From Euborellia annulipes (taxonomy: Eukaryota; Arthropoda; Insecta; Dermaptera; Anisolabididae): DNA of 64,000 nt. The notes under the pieces were generated by a model. That model worked only from the letters and a program-made list of their open reading frames with translations. It had not been told where the DNA came from and did not search any database. Positions 33,850 to 45,344 of the stretch are shown in pieces. The DNA lies in assembly GCA_023213315.1 (NCBI GenBank), contig JAKCPI010009459.1, positions 1-64,000 on the forward strand. Reading direction: 5' to 3'. Position 1 is the stretch's first letter; the number at the start of each line of letters is the position of its first letter. Both the position numbers and the translations under genes were made by a program.

Positions 33850-34530
33850 CAAAAATCTGGTGTGACTGGCGCACAGCACACAACTTTCTCTTACTTCGGT
33901 AATCGAAAGTTGTGTTCTGTGCTTGTCACACCAGATTTTTGTGTCGAAATATATTTAGTTCCCGACAGTACGGAACATATGAATTCAGATGTAAAATTTA
34001 TAAGTATGGGAAAATATTTATATTTTGTTACCATGGCAACCATTTCTCCTATCCTTCCCTATGAAATACAAGAGTAAAGTGGTCTTCAGAAGATTTCAAT
34101 CGCAAAATGAGAATATACATTTTAAAGAGCATCTAAAAAATAATTGATTTTTGAATTTAAAAAAAAATCGTTGTAGCAAATTTTGAGAAAATCGAAAAAA
34201 ACTGAAAAAGTACATCAGTAAAGTACTAGTACTCTTTGGCCGATTTGGATTAAAAGCTTATTTTTCCGGTCCCGGGGGTGTTTAACTTGAATATAAAATT
34301 TCAACCTCCTAGCTCAATTCCTTCATGCTTAAAATTGAACACAGACACACACACACACACCTACCCACCCACCACAGACAGACCATGTCGCGAAAACCAC
34401 TTTTTGGATTCAGGGGACCTCAAAACGTGAAGATCCATCAAAATCTCGACATCGAATTTTTGACATGAATCAATATTTCTCTCTATATATATTAATATAT
34501 AATAGGTAAGAGAAAGAAAAATTATTCTTT
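33850..34530 (-). repeat. family A, best-preserved reversed copy
   Basis: Both ends are present: AAAAATCTGGTGTGACTGG at 33853 with a ~95-bp hairpin whose arms pair almost throughout, then GTTACCATGGCAACC, TCAGTAAAGTACTAGTAC, the (AC)n tract, and AGGTAAGAGAAAGAAAAA. Confidence 0.88.
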
Positions 34531-34587
34531 TTTTTTTGTTTATGTTATTCTATGTTCAAATTTTTCAAATAAATTAAGTGATTGCTC

Positions 34588-34795
34588 TCGGGCTTGGAGT
34601 AGTTGGTAGCGCGCCTGCCTTGTATACCAAATACCAAATGGCTTAAATAAGAATGCCTGGACCCCCAATAGATATATTTACAAATAACGGGTATCGTAAA
34701 AAGTCTTAAATGTCCTAAGTTGCCAAAAAGACTGTGTATGTGTGTGTCAATGTGAGTGGGGGAAAAAAAGTGTGTGTTTTATAAAAAGAAAATGT
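34588..34795 (+). mobile_element. SINE S1 with B-box region deleted
   Basis: CTCGGGCTTGGAGTAGTTGG head, then directly ATACCAAATGGCTTAAATAA and the GTGTGTGTCAATGTGAGTGG tail. Confidence 0.75.
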
Positions 34796-35429
34796 GATTT
34801 TATTAAAATAAAAAAAAAATACATCTGAGCTTTTAATGTAATAATATTTTGACATAATATGAAATATTAAAATTTAATAAAATTAAATTAGAATAATTTT
34901 CTCTTGAACAAATCAGAGATCCAGGATAGACAAAGGATAATATTTATATAATTAAGAAAAAATTATCTTTTTTTTTAAATTTATTGGCCGACTTAAAGCA
35001 ATAGTCTATTAATTAAAAAAAAAATAATAATTTTCGGCATCTTTTTGTCTTATTTATCTATGAAAACTCTGTACAACTTGAAATCTGTGATTTGTTCGAG
35101 AGAAGATTATTCTGGTTTGAGATTAATTTTATTAAATCCTATGTTTCATATGTCAACATATCATTGCATTGAAAGCTCACATTTAGTTCCAAAGTATTCA
35201 AGTTATATTTTTATTTTAATAAAATCACGTAATCTATTTGAAAAATTTGTTTTGTTATTTAATTAATAAAAAGAATAAAAGAAATAATTGTAAGTTAATT
35301 ATTTTTTTTTTTTTTAATTAATTTTTGTGATGTAGGCCTACTGTATTTAATTTTGTTAATGTTGTTTGCATTTTTTTTTGTGTTGTTTTAATTTAATTGA
35401 ATTTTTGTAATTTCATTATTATTATTTTT

Positions 35430-35545
35430 AAGACTTTTCGGCATCTTAGGCCATGAACTTGAACGAAAAACTTCAAATGATTTAAATAAATATTCATATC
35501 GCCTGGGGTTCGAACCAGCATCCTAAGCTTTAAGTGTATCAAGAT
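35430..35545 (-). repeat. SINE S2 fragment
   Basis: CTTTTCGGCATCTTAGGCCA and GGGGTTCGAACCAG (B-box on the minus strand). Confidence 0.6.
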
Positions 35546-35632
35546 TGACATTTAACATTTTTAAACTCTGGGTGGGGCAGAGTTTTGATAAAAATATAGA
35601 AACAATCATATTTCAAATCTAAAATTTATATT

Positions 35633-35636
<4 letters not shown>

Positions 35637-35664
<28 letters not shown>
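35637..35664 (+). repeat. poly(A) tract
   Basis: 28 consecutive A with no recognisable retroelement upstream. Confidence 0.9.
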
Positions 35665-35668
<4 letters not shown>

Positions 35669-35780
35669 AAATAACATGGGAGAAAATTTTGAAAAAGATA
35701 AATTGATCTAGAAAAAATCGAAGATGAAATTTTGAGTATTACGACGGATACTAGAACAGATACTAGGACAGAAACTAGAA

Positions 35781-35850
35781 CAGGGGTCGGTAAACTGCTT
35801 CTTGCAAAACTCGTTGAGAGTATTTGTGGAACTTTTTAATTTAAAAATAT
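35781..35850 (+). mobile_element. hAT-like end CAGGGGTCGGTAAACTG
   Basis: Typical hAT terminus. No partner end was identified. Confidence 0.4.
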
Positions 35851-36714
35851 TCATTCATTTAATTAAGCATAGTGGTAATAATACTAACGACTAAAATAAA
35901 ACATCAGAATAACAATAAACTAGCAAATTTTTCGAACATGACTGGTTTAAAGCAAAAATTGTGCCTCGTTAAAGGATGGAGGCTCTTTAGTCGATTCTTG
36001 AACTAGAAGAAATTAAAAGTGAAAAACAAATAGTGAGAGATGACAATTCATTTGGCAATCATCAAATTACATCCCCCAATGGGGGTTGAAAAGAGGAATC
36101 AATACTACAAGATAAATAGCTCATCTATATTTGTGCTGAAAAATAAACTAATCATTCAAACAGCTTTTTTTTTTAAACTTCTCTCCCTCTCCCGCTTTGG
36201 CAGCAACTAGCCATTAGGAGATAAAAAAACATCAGAATCAAAAAATTTTTTTTTAAATACCAATCGTACAGTTTGATCTATAAATGAATGGATTATATTT
36301 TTTTTAGATGATTTATATGATTTGGATTACATTAAAAAATAAAATCCAATTTTTTAAAATTAATTTCATTTCAATTAAATATTAATTTCTTGATTGGGTA
36401 ATATAGGGGGCTAATAAAAAATGCGATTTTGTGGAATTTATTATCACTGCTCTTTTCATTCAGAAATTATGGATGTTTTTTTTGAGATTTATTTATTAAA
36501 AAATAAATTGCCATAGCCACCAATAATTATACTTAATTATTATTGAAATGATGGAATAAATAAAAAATAAAAATAATGAAAATTTTAAAGCAAATGAATT
36601 AAATGAATGTGAAAGGGGATGTGAAGGGGTTCGAATTCCGAAAAAGAGTCTTCAACGAAAAAAAAGAATGTAAATCTAAAAAAAAAAAAAAAGAATTTAC
36701 TTTATTTATTTATT

Positions 36715-37010
36715 TAGTTCCAGAGAGAGAGTATTGGATTCATTTCTAAAATTCAATGTCGAGTTTTTGATGAAAATGCACGTTTTGAGGCCCCCTACTT
36801 CAAAAAAGTAGGTCTATGTGTCTGTGAACAAAATATCTCAAGAAGGAAAAGAGCTAGATGAATGAAATTAGATATTTAAGTTAAGCCCCCTCCCCCCCCG
36901 GGACGTAACATAAAGCAATTGAACAAAATCGACCAAAGAGTATTGGTACTTTGCTGATGCCTTTTTTTTTCAAAAATTTGCTCTAATCATTTAATTATTT
37001 TGTAGGGATA
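36715..37010 (+). repeat. family A fragment
   Basis: GAGAGAGTATTGGATTCATT to CTCTAATCATTTAATTATTT, ending where the hammerhead unit at 37053 begins. Confidence 0.7.
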
Positions 37011-37052
37011 TAAAAGGCCGAGCAGCTAGGTTTATTTCTTTAAATTAATAGA

Positions 37053-37106
37053 GAACTCACAGCGACGTTTCGGTCGACTATGCGACCATCTTCATGGCTA
37101 GAGTTC
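37053..37106 (-). ncRNA. hammerhead ribozyme-like motif, extended stem I
   Basis: Read on the minus strand: GAACTC and AGC pair with GCT and GAGTTC across stem I. Stem II GGTCG..CGACC and GAAACGTC are intact. The first core half reads CATGAAGA, i.e. CUGAAGA with an inserted A. Further on lies CCTAGCTGCTCGGCC, like the conserved flank of the 32712 and 58943 copies. Confidence 0.6.
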
Positions 37107-37565
37107 AGTCATTAGAAAAACCTCTTAAGTTCTTTGCTTATTTTGACTAAAATTCATAATAAAAAGAATATAATATATTTATATAAAAGTGAGGTTATAT
37201 GAAACAAATAAAATTCTGTAGGGGTTTTATTAGAAAATATTCAAATAATCATCTTCAACACCTTGCCATATATTCTAGAAATGTTATCCTGACTGACATA
37301 AAATGAATAATAACAAAAAAAAAAAAAAAAAGGGGATAGAATTAAGAATGCTTCTGTTATTTTTATACGTGAAGTTAGGACGCTGGTGCCAAGCTTGTGT
37401 TTCTAATATCACGCCTTTTGTAAATTTTATACAGAACTTTTGGCTCGGGCTAATTTAACAGAGACCTTGGCTAAAAATTCAACATATAAACATATACTTG
37501 AAGGCAGGGTTATGCAAATTAAAAGCAAAATGACTACCACTGTTACCAGCGGCCCTAACCTTTAA

Positions 37566-37687
37566 CATATTGTAAAATATATCACATCTCATCATTTTAT
37601 TCTTAAAAGAAGTTGAATCAAAATAAAAATATCAAATATATCTACTTCTTTTTTAAATAAAATGATGAGATGTATATTTTACAATAA
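37566..37687. repeat. inverted repeat, ~45-bp arms
   Basis: TATTGTAAAATATATCACAT / ATGTATATTTTACAATA with CTCATCATTTTATT inside. Confidence 0.7.
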
Positions 37688-37699
37688 GAATAAAAATGA

Positions 37700-38850
37700 A
37701 GAGGGTTTCTGCACTACAAAAAAAGCCACCTAACAGAGACTCCAGGCTAGGCATATCTCAAGCAACCAGCCCTTAGTATGTTTAATTTTAATTTACAAAA
37801 TGTTTCAAAGGGAACCTACCTGTGGCCTATATGAAAATTAGTATCACCTAACAAAAAACAAACACGAGACTAATTTTTTCCTCTCTTATCTTTTATTTTC
37901 ATTCCATAAAGAACTGATTATCACAAAAAGAAACAAATCTATTCATTTTTTTTAAAGAGAAAGAAAAAAGGAATACGTTTTTTTTTATTCTTTCTCTCTC
38001 TGAGATTACAAGGCAATTAATTATTTAATCTCTTGACTTTCTAATTGTGCAGATTTACCCTTTGAAATGCTTTTTTTTTGGTTTATTATGAATTCTCTAA
38101 GGATTCTGATTTTAATTCTTTTTTTTCGCTTAGACCCTTGTTTGTCTCATGGGTGAAAGTTTATGAACCAAAATTTCTATTCTGAGCGATAAAATTAATT
38201 TAAATTATAATGCCTACCAGTTTATTTAAATAAAAATATGTCTAAAATGCCGATCCTAGCTTGGAAAAACATGGTACATGTATAACTATTTTGTCTGCTG
38301 AGGGACCTGGCCACGGACAAGAGCTGCGCTACTAAGATCGATATGCACTGAAGCAATACGGCAGAAACTCGAGAGAGTGAGCGAGAAAAACAAGCCTGTG
38401 GAACGTCCCGAAATATTTCTAGAAATTTTGTATTTTTGAAATTAAAAAGTGCGAAAAAAAAATTATTTTCAATTTACAAAATATTTAATTATTTTTCTGT
38501 TGTATATACAATTAAGTTAAGCATTTTTTTTTTAGAGTGGATTGAAGAAGATTGGTAATAAAAGTAATGAGAGGAGTCCGAGGTAGTGTGGAGACCGACT
38601 TTCGAAATAAAAGTATCTACAAGTTTCCAGAGGATTCAATACTCATTCAGAGTCGTAATCTTTTGCTGTTTCTGTTTGTCAACTTTCTCAACCAATACTT
38701 GAGTTTACACGGAAATATTTTCTAAATTAATGAAATGGAGTTTGAGTGAAATTAGTGCCAAAGAATTTTCAGGAATTAAGAATTTGTTTAAAGCGAATAG
38801 AGAAATTATTGAAAGGGAAATTTGGCATAAAAGGAGTCGAAGAAATGCCA
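37700..38850. other. no recognised repeat or gene
   Basis: 38300-38410 is GC-richer (GACCTGGCCACGGACAAGAG) and low-copy, but stops occur in all frames. Confidence 0.4.
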
Positions 38851-38854
38851 ATAT

Positions 38855-39483
38855 ATGTAGAGAGAAAGTATTGGATTCATGTCAAAAATTCGATGTCGAG
38901 ATTTTGACGGATATACACGTTTTGAGGTCCCCTGAATAAAAACAAAGTGGTTTTCACGACATGGCCTGTCTGTGTGTCTGTGAACAAAATATCTCAAGAA
39001 CGAAAAGAGCTAGGAGGTTGAAATTTTATATTTAAATTAGACACCCACCTAGAGCGTTAAAATGAGCTTTTGATCAAAATCGGCCAAAAAGTACTAGTAC
39101 TTTGCCGATGTACTTTTTCTGTTTTTTTATTTGTTTTTTTTTTTTTATTTTCTCAAAATTTGCTCCAACGATTTTGATTAAAATTCAATTATATTTTAGA
39201 TGCTCCTTAAAATCTATATTCTCATTTTGCAATTGAAATCTTCTGAAGACCACTTTACTCTTGTATTTCATAGGGAAGATAAGGTAATAAATGGTTGTCA
39301 TGGTAACAAAAAATAAATATTTTGCCATACTTATAAATTGTACATCTAGAAAATCGAATGTACCGTACTGTCGGAAACTAAATATATGTCGACACAAAAA
39401 ATCTGGTGTGACAAGCACAGAACACAACTTTACCGAAGGTAAGAGAAAATTGTGTGCTGTGCGACCAGTCACATCAGATTTTT
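38855..39483 (+). repeat. family A copy
   Basis: From GAGAGAAAGTATTGGATTCA to the hairpin ending CACATCAGATTTTTT. The left-end hairpin is truncated. Confidence 0.85.
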
Positions 39484-39968
39484 TTTCTTATCCTCATAGC
39501 AAAAAAACCAGAGAGATAAAATAATAATTTGTAATAAATATTTGTTTATTTGTAGCGTATCTCGTCAATTTTTCCTCAATAAATCCGTAATGACAAACAT
39601 AAATTAACCGTTTAATATTTATGCTAATTTCATAGTGACAGGAGCGTTGAAACAATATATTAAATATTTTTAATGATGAATAATAAATAAATATATATTT
39701 TTTTTTTATTTAATCAAAATACTAATCAAATAGACGAGCAGAGTGTCATAAATTGAAAACATTAATGCTTCATCGAAAATAAATTAATGATTTATAATTG
39801 GGCGAGGGCGTAATAACACTTGTTTTTTTTTTTTTTTTTAATAAAATTTCAATGTAAAATTTAATGTTAAAATATATATTAAAAAATAATATTTGATAGT
39901 TCAATTAGCCTTCGGCCTGAGATTTTTTATTATTAAAAAAATACACCCATCTGTATTATACAATGAAT

Positions 39969-40012
39969 TGTTCTGAGAAAGGACGCGATTTGCGACCGAA
40001 AAGTCTACGATT
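39969..40012 (+). ncRNA. decayed hammerhead-like motif
   Basis: CTGAGAA, a stem II region GGACGCGATTTGCGACC, then GAAAAGTC. Both core halves carry one substitution. It abuts a family A hairpin starting about 40015. Confidence 0.4.
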
Positions 40013-40140
40013 GTAATAAAAAAATATGGTGCGATGGGTCGCAGGGCACACAACTTTCTCTTTGGTAAGAGAATGATGTGTACCGTGCTTGTCACACAAG
40101 ATTTTTTGTATCGAGATATATTTAGTTTCCCTAAGCACTT
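40013..40140 (-). repeat. family A terminal hairpin, variant B
   Basis: AATATGGTGCGATGGGTCGC .. CACACAAGATTTTTTGTATC followed by TTCCCTAAGCACTTTAGTT as in variant B. Confidence 0.7.
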
Positions 40141-40192
40141 TAGTTAACTTGACCACTTCCGTTTCATAAGTAAAAATCTGAAATAGATCAGT

Positions 40193-40579
40193 TCGGGGTG
40201 CTAATTTTGGGAGATTCCAGCGGCCACAATTTTTAAGCTATCGACCTCAATTTTTATTTTTAAATTAAAGCTATTTAAAATATCTACAACTTATAGAAGC
40301 CCTTTTTTTGATTTTCGAAAAAATACATTTTTCTTTTTAGATTAGTCGCATTAAATAAAAGATATTTAAAAAAAATTCGCTCTATATCTATCTTATAGAT
40401 AATTAAATTAGTAATCATTGTGTTAAAAAATAATTAATTTTCTACCCTTAATTAATTAGCTGGAATCTTTCAAATGAAATGGAATAAATTCCTTGTATCC
40501 CTATGGGAAAAACTAACGCCATCTCTTGCCGCCTAGTGTAACTAGGGAGTGAATCGTCTTCTAACGGCTTTTCGAGACG
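40193..40579 (-). mobile_element. 389-bp MITE, second copy
   Basis: Reversed match of 4768-5156 from GTTCGGGGTGCTAATTTTGG to ACGGCTTTTCGAGACGA. Ends are slightly eroded. Confidence 0.8.
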
Positions 40580-40748
40580 AATATACTTTTTAAAGAGCAT
40601 CTAAAAAAATAGTTATTTATGAATTTAAATCAAAATCGTTGTAACGAATTTTGAGAAAATCTCAACTTTTTCCTTTGAAGTACAAGAGTAAAGTGAACGA
40701 TTTAAAGGACAAAATGAGAATATACATTTTAAAAAGCTTTTAAAAAAC
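40580..40748 (-). repeat. two family A fragments
   Basis: CTTTTTAAAGAGCATCTAAA with CGTTGTAACGAATTTTGAGA, then GAAGTACAAGAGTAAAGTG with GAGAATATACATTTTAAAAA; the order is rearranged. Confidence 0.6.
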
Positions 40749-41107
40749 ACAAAAAAAAAAAGAAAATTCAGAAAGACAACTATCCAAAGCGACTCTACTA
40801 AAACAACAAAAAAATACTATTATTTTGCAAAGGGCCTAATCAACAACAAATAAAACGACAACAACCATATCAAGAGATCAACTTTAACTTAGAGAACAAT
40901 TTATTTTTCCCAGTAGTAACTCAAGAACAAGGCCTGCTCTTTAATTCGCTCAAATTATAATTTAATATTTCTATTAGACAAGATACCTCGTAAGATAATT
41001 CGATTTTAAATGCAATTACTAAGCGTGTTAATAGAGTCAGAGGGAGGGTTTTGGTTGTTTGGTGAATGTGAGCCCTAGAGGGCAAAAGGGCGTATGTTGA
41101 CACTGAC

Positions 41108-41264
41108 CTGGGCGCCGATTTGTCCCGCCCGTAGCCTGGGCAGATCCGTGTGGCTCCAATTACTCTCCGACCAGGGCTCTATCCGGGTCAAGTCTTCATC
41201 GAATCGTAACTCCCTTAACCGATTACGTACGAACTTTCGGATATTCCACGGCAGATCGTTGTGT
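41108..41264 (-). CDS. internal coding exon of a membrane dipeptidase (peptidase family M19, DPEP-like)
   Basis: On the minus strand a pyrimidine-rich acceptor ending tttttacag precedes a 157-bp segment that ends CAG before the donor GTCAGT. The first base completes a split codon and the other 156 bases are 52 open codons. The reading starts HNDLPWNIRKF and continues through WSHTDLPRLRAGQIGAQ. This matches the N-terminal part of the renal/membrane dipeptidase family: the HxD pair in (DG)HNDLPW supplies two zinc ligands of the binuclear site, and the T-D-L-P-R-L-R-x-G stretch precedes the family's usual (Q)FW. Of the other two frames, one has an early stop (TAA) and the other was not traced. 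Family members hydrolyse dipeptides and cystinyl-glycine at the cell surface, usually GPI-anchored; anchor and signal would be in other exons. The remaining ligands (Glu, two His) are absent here as expected. The upstream exon should end ..GATGG and the downstream should begin TTYTGG; neither was found. It could be an exon captured by a transposon, but clean splice sites and an intact frame favour a live gene. Confidence 0.9.
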
Positions 41265-41525
41265 CTGTAAAAAAAAAGAAAAATAAATTTATAGTGATGA
41301 TTTATTGATTAGGCCTATTTATATGAGAATATAAATAAAATTTTTATTTTTATTCATCCTACTTCATCAGGGTTGTCAAATTTTTGGATTTTTGACATTA
41401 GAATTTAATTCACTAATTTGAGGTTTGAAATTTGTATTATTTTAATTTAATTTAGTAAAAATTTAAAATAGTTCATAATAGCTCTACAATAATAATTAGG
41501 AGAAACTTGTAAAATTTAACTAGAA

Positions 41526-41570
41526 TGTTTGCCCTGAAAAAGAGCGCGACGAATGTACAAAACGTCAAAG
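41526..41570 (+). ncRNA. decayed hammerhead-like motif
   Basis: TTTGCCCTGAAAA, then a degraded stem II and AAAACGTC. It resembles the 8121 ribozyme with several substitutions, followed by the usual T/A-rich flank. It lies in the intron upstream of the dipeptidase exon. Confidence 0.4.
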
Positions 41571-41821
41571 TTAGAATCAGAAAATAATTTTTTTTTATTT
41601 AATTTGTCCTAAGATGGGTAACATATAGTCCCCGAAGCGTAGACATTTTTTTTCTTCATCTTCAAAAGAGTAGAAAATTATTAAAATGAAGAAAAAATTG
41701 TATTTAATAATTAAGCCACTCAAATTAATATCAATAAACAAGGTCAAGCATTGCTGAGTCTCGAAAAGGTGACACAAAAATTTCCCTCACAAATATACCA
41801 GAACAGCCGGAAAAACTTAGT

Positions 41822-42380
41822 TTTTAACTTTCTTTTACTTTATATATGAAATATATAGAGAGAGAAAGTATTGCGATCATGTCAAAAATTCGATGTCGAG
41901 ATTTTGATGGATATACATGTTTTGAGGTCCTCTGAGTCCAAAAAAAGTGGGTCCCGCAAATTGGTCTGTGTGTGTGGACATTTTTGACCATGAAGGAATG
42001 AGCTAAGAGGTTGAAATTTTATATTTAAGTTAGGCACACACCTGAGGCGTGTAAATAAGCTTTAAAACAAAATCGGCCAAAAAGTACTAGTACTTTACTG
42101 ATGTACTTTTTCAGTTTTTTTTCGATTTTCTCAAAATTCTCTCCAACGATTTTGATTAAAATTCATAAATTAACTATTTCTTAGATGCGCTTTAGAAAGT
42201 ATATCAGTGAAATTTTTCGTGGAAATCGTTTTAAGTACACTTTACTGATGTGGTAGCATTCGTAGCTCAGTGCCATCTGTGAATCATCGTGTGGTCAAGT
42301 TTGGAACTAAAGTCCTAAGAGCAACTAAATATAGGCTATATAAAAATCTGATGTGCGCCAGTCACACCAGATTTTTGTTT
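41822..42380 (+). repeat. family A copy
   Basis: AACTTTCTTTTACTTTATAT to TGCGCCAGTCACACCAGATT. The terminal hairpin is reduced to one arm. Confidence 0.8.
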
Positions 42381-42384
42381 ATTA

Positions 42385-43170
42385 CTTCTATCAAATTCGA
42401 AGATTAAGATGAAAAATATTTTTTAAACCATATATTCTGAATAAATTAAAAAAAGTATAACACTTTTGTAATTGTAATATGGAATTTTTTTATACTAATG
42501 AAAAGAGCTTAGCATAAAAATGATGAGAAAATAAATATCTCTCTCTTATCCTTTGAAGTTTTTGAATAAAAAGCAAGATCTTTTTCTTTCTTATTTACCT
42601 TTGAGGTGTAAACCAACCAACCAACATAGAGAGAGAGATACTGAGTGACCACACTGAAAGCTAATCTTTACATTGTATACACAGAGAGAGAGGTGAACAT
42701 TGTCATATCTGAATAGTATGTGGACGGGATGAATAATAAGCCTATCAGTCCCTAAAGGGCATTAGAGACAAGTGGCCCGAGTGCTCAGGGATTTACAGGT
42801 CTCTCTATATATAGATATATATTAATTAATTGATTTCCCATTCTACTCTGTTTAGTTCCAATTATTCTAAAGGGGGCTGAAGGGAAAGAGAGAAAAAAAA
42901 TGCGGAAGGGAGAGAGAAAACCAAATGGCTGTTTCTAACCAAATATCAAATGGGGCCAATGCATTTGTAAAATACAAATATTGAATCATCAAAATTGTAT
43001 TTATCTTTTATATAATTTATTAAATGGGTTTGAATTTTGAAATTACTATATGAGATTTTGTAATCAAAGTAAGTAATTAAAGCTTTAAAAGATCATTGAA
43101 TGACTTGTATAAACTTTTTTAATGTCAATTAAATTGAAAGATTCCATCTAATAGAATTTTTCAAACAAAT
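42385..43170. other. AT-rich, no gene seen
   Basis: Only short (GA)n and (TA)n tracts. Confidence 0.55.
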
Positions 43171-43361
43171 AATAAAAAATCTGGTGTGAATGATAGCACA
43201 GCACACAACTTTCTCTTACCTTCGGTAATTGAAAGTTGTGTTCCGAGCTTGGAACACCCAGATTTTTTGCGTCGACATATATTTAGTTTCCGCTGATATA
43301 TTAGAATTCAAATGTTAAATATATAAACAGAAAAATATTTATATTTTGTCAACCATTTCTC

Positions 43362-43512
43362 GTGGCTTAAATAAGAATGTCTGGACCCCAAATATATATT
43401 CAAATAACGGTTATCGTCAAAGTCTTAAATGGCCTGAGTTGTCGAAAAGACAGTGTGAATGTGTGTTTGAGTGTGAGTGTGAATGAGAAAAAAGTGTGAG
43501 TGTTAAAAAAAA
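43362..43512 (+). mobile_element. SINE S1 3' half with 8-bp TSD
   Basis: TGGCTTAAATAAGAATGTCT to AGTGTGAGTGTTAAAAAAAA; duplication CATTTCTC at 43354-43361 and 43513-43520. Confidence 0.78.
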
Positions 43513-43667
43513 CATTTCTCCTATTTTTTCTATGAAGTAGTAAGTTGTGTGCTAAACAATTTCGAAGAAAAAAATGAGAATATACATTTTAAAGAATATC
43601 TAAAAAATAATTGATTTAAAGATTTTAATCAAAATCGTTAGAGCGAATTTCAAGAAAAACTGAAAAA

Positions 43668-43786
43668 TTGATGTTTTATGGCTGTGGAGATTTAATCAGG
43701 GTTCGCAGAGACTTTGCAGCCAGGAGATTAAATAAAAAAATCTTTTATTTAATCTCCTGGCTGCAAAGTCCCTGCGAATTCTGAGT
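43668..43786. mobile_element. short ribozyme-less derivative of the 7835-8268 element
   Basis: A 119-bp insertion in family A, flanked by a perfect 12-bp duplication AAAACTGAAAAA (43656-43667 and 43787-43798). It consists of the terminal module TTGATGTTTT..GGCTGTGGAG followed by a palindrome around TTTGCAGCCAGGAGATTAAA, all shared with 7835-8268. The hammerhead-bearing middle is gone, so it is a deletion product or minimal fold-back form that still inserted. Confidence 0.75.
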
Positions 43787-44514
43787 AAAACTGAAAAAGT
43801 TCATCAGTAAAGTACAAGTACTATTTGGCCAATTTTGTTCAAAAGCTTCGGGTTATGTCTTAGGAGAGTATCTAACTTAAATATAAAATTTCAACCTCTT
43901 AGATATTTTTTGAGATATTTTGTTCACAAATAGGCCATTTTGCGGGAGACATTTTTGAACTCAAGGAACTTCTAAAACGTGTATTTCCAGCAATATACCG
44001 ACATGAATCCAATACTTTCTCTCTTTATAGACTTATATAGGTAAGTGAAAAAAAAAAATAAATAAAAAAATAATTGCAAGAAATGCAAAGTGAAAATTTG
44101 TAAAAAATAATTATGCTGATTAATTTTATGAGTTATAGAAATGTCATATCAAAAGCCTACAATAAAATATCTAAAAGGAGCAAGAACAATGAAGCAAATA
44201 TAATTAATAAACAAGAGCATAATAATTCACTTTCAAAATTCATTTCAAATTTTTAACGAAATAATGAAATAATTACAAAATATTAGATTGGATTTCAGAT
44301 AGTTTCAAAATGAGTTTGTTTGACTTAACTCAAACCAGGACTTTCCGTTTTTGAAGCGACTGCCCCAAAAAAGCCAACAGCTCACGATTGAGCAAGCAGC
44401 TTAGAATAAAGGTAGTAAAAGTCGTAAAATTCCTGCTACAACAGAGAGCTCAAAAATCAAACACAAATTTATCTCGAAAATATCTTTGGATGGATTTTAG
44501 GATGCAGTGGTCCT

Positions 44515-44692
44515 CATTTTTAAAACAGTTTGGCCACACCAAATTAGGCTCTTTGGGGTTATTGGGTGAGATCTTCTTCCACTTTCCTACCCTAAGAGGG
44601 GACTTCGGCAAATGTTTGGATTATTTGGGGCAAGCTGGATTCGAACCCGAGCAATGTTGTGACTTCCTACTCCGTAATCCAAGGTTTCCTCC
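44515..44692 (-). repeat. SINE S4 fragment
   Basis: Shares CCTACCCTAAGAGGGGACTT and GGATTCGAACCCGAGCAATG with 20370-20594. It lacks the telomere-like tail. Confidence 0.7.
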
Positions 44693-45022
44693 TCGAAAAT
44701 ATCTTTATTTTTATATCAATATTATGAACACCATCAACTGTTTCTCTCTCTTTAGTATTCAATGTAAAAAAAGACCTCCAAAAAAGAAAAAAAAAATATT
44801 TGACCTCCCCCCCCTCTTTGAATGTCAAACAATGTGGATCTTCAGATTTTGAAGAAGAAGTCTTTGACCACGAATTAATCTAAAATTCTCTTTAATAACG
44901 TCTGTCAAAAAATAAGCTGTTAAATATTATTAGTAGTTGAGGCTATTCAGAATCAAGTAAGGAGGAACTTTTAAACGAGCGAGGCGGCTGCTTGACCATT
45001 AATAACGAAATCCTTCTGACAG

Positions 45023-45154
45023 GACGCAGATTATTCTGATGCCAGTATGAATGATTGCTTTGGACCAAGTTGGCCGGAATCAAAATTCTGTCAATCTATT
45101 ATGGGCAGGGCGCTTCTCGAAGGAAGAAAGCCTGACTGGAGTCTTGAGGGAAGG
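45023..45154 (+). CDS. candidate internal exon, 44 codons, unrecognised
   Basis: The segment lies between an acceptor-like cttctgacag and a donor GTAAGC. It is exactly 132 bp, GC-richer than its surroundings, and open in one frame only (the other two hit stops within 30 bases). The peptide begins DADYSDASMNDCFGPSWPES and includes two cysteines and three tryptophans, but I recognise no family. The polypyrimidine tract is weak. It lies on the opposite strand from the dipeptidase exon, so if real it belongs to another gene. It may equally be part of a non-coding transcript or chance. Confidence 0.3.
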
Positions 45155-45344
45155 GTAAGCCCTGGACTAGCAGTAATTAATCAATCAATTGTGTTGTTTC
45201 TCTGTTGTTGTAAATTTATTTTTAATAGGCTCGCTCTTGGTTTCAGTTTGATGAATTGAAAGTGAATTGAGATTAAGTAGAATTTATAAAAAAAAAAAAA
45301 AAATGAATTGAATTATTATTATATAAAAGAAAGTAGGCAGTAGC

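Larger units (their letters stand above)
43175..44053 (-). repeat. family A copy with two nested insertions
   Basis: Terminal hairpin 43178-43267. It is interrupted by SINE S1 (43362-43512) and the hammerhead-derived insert (43668-43786), and ends ATAGGTAAGTGAAAAAAAA. Confidence 0.82.

Noticed and set aside
44388..44852. 154-codon ORF
   Set aside because: Crosses a SINE S4 fragment and poly(A)-rich DNA; no domain and no start context.
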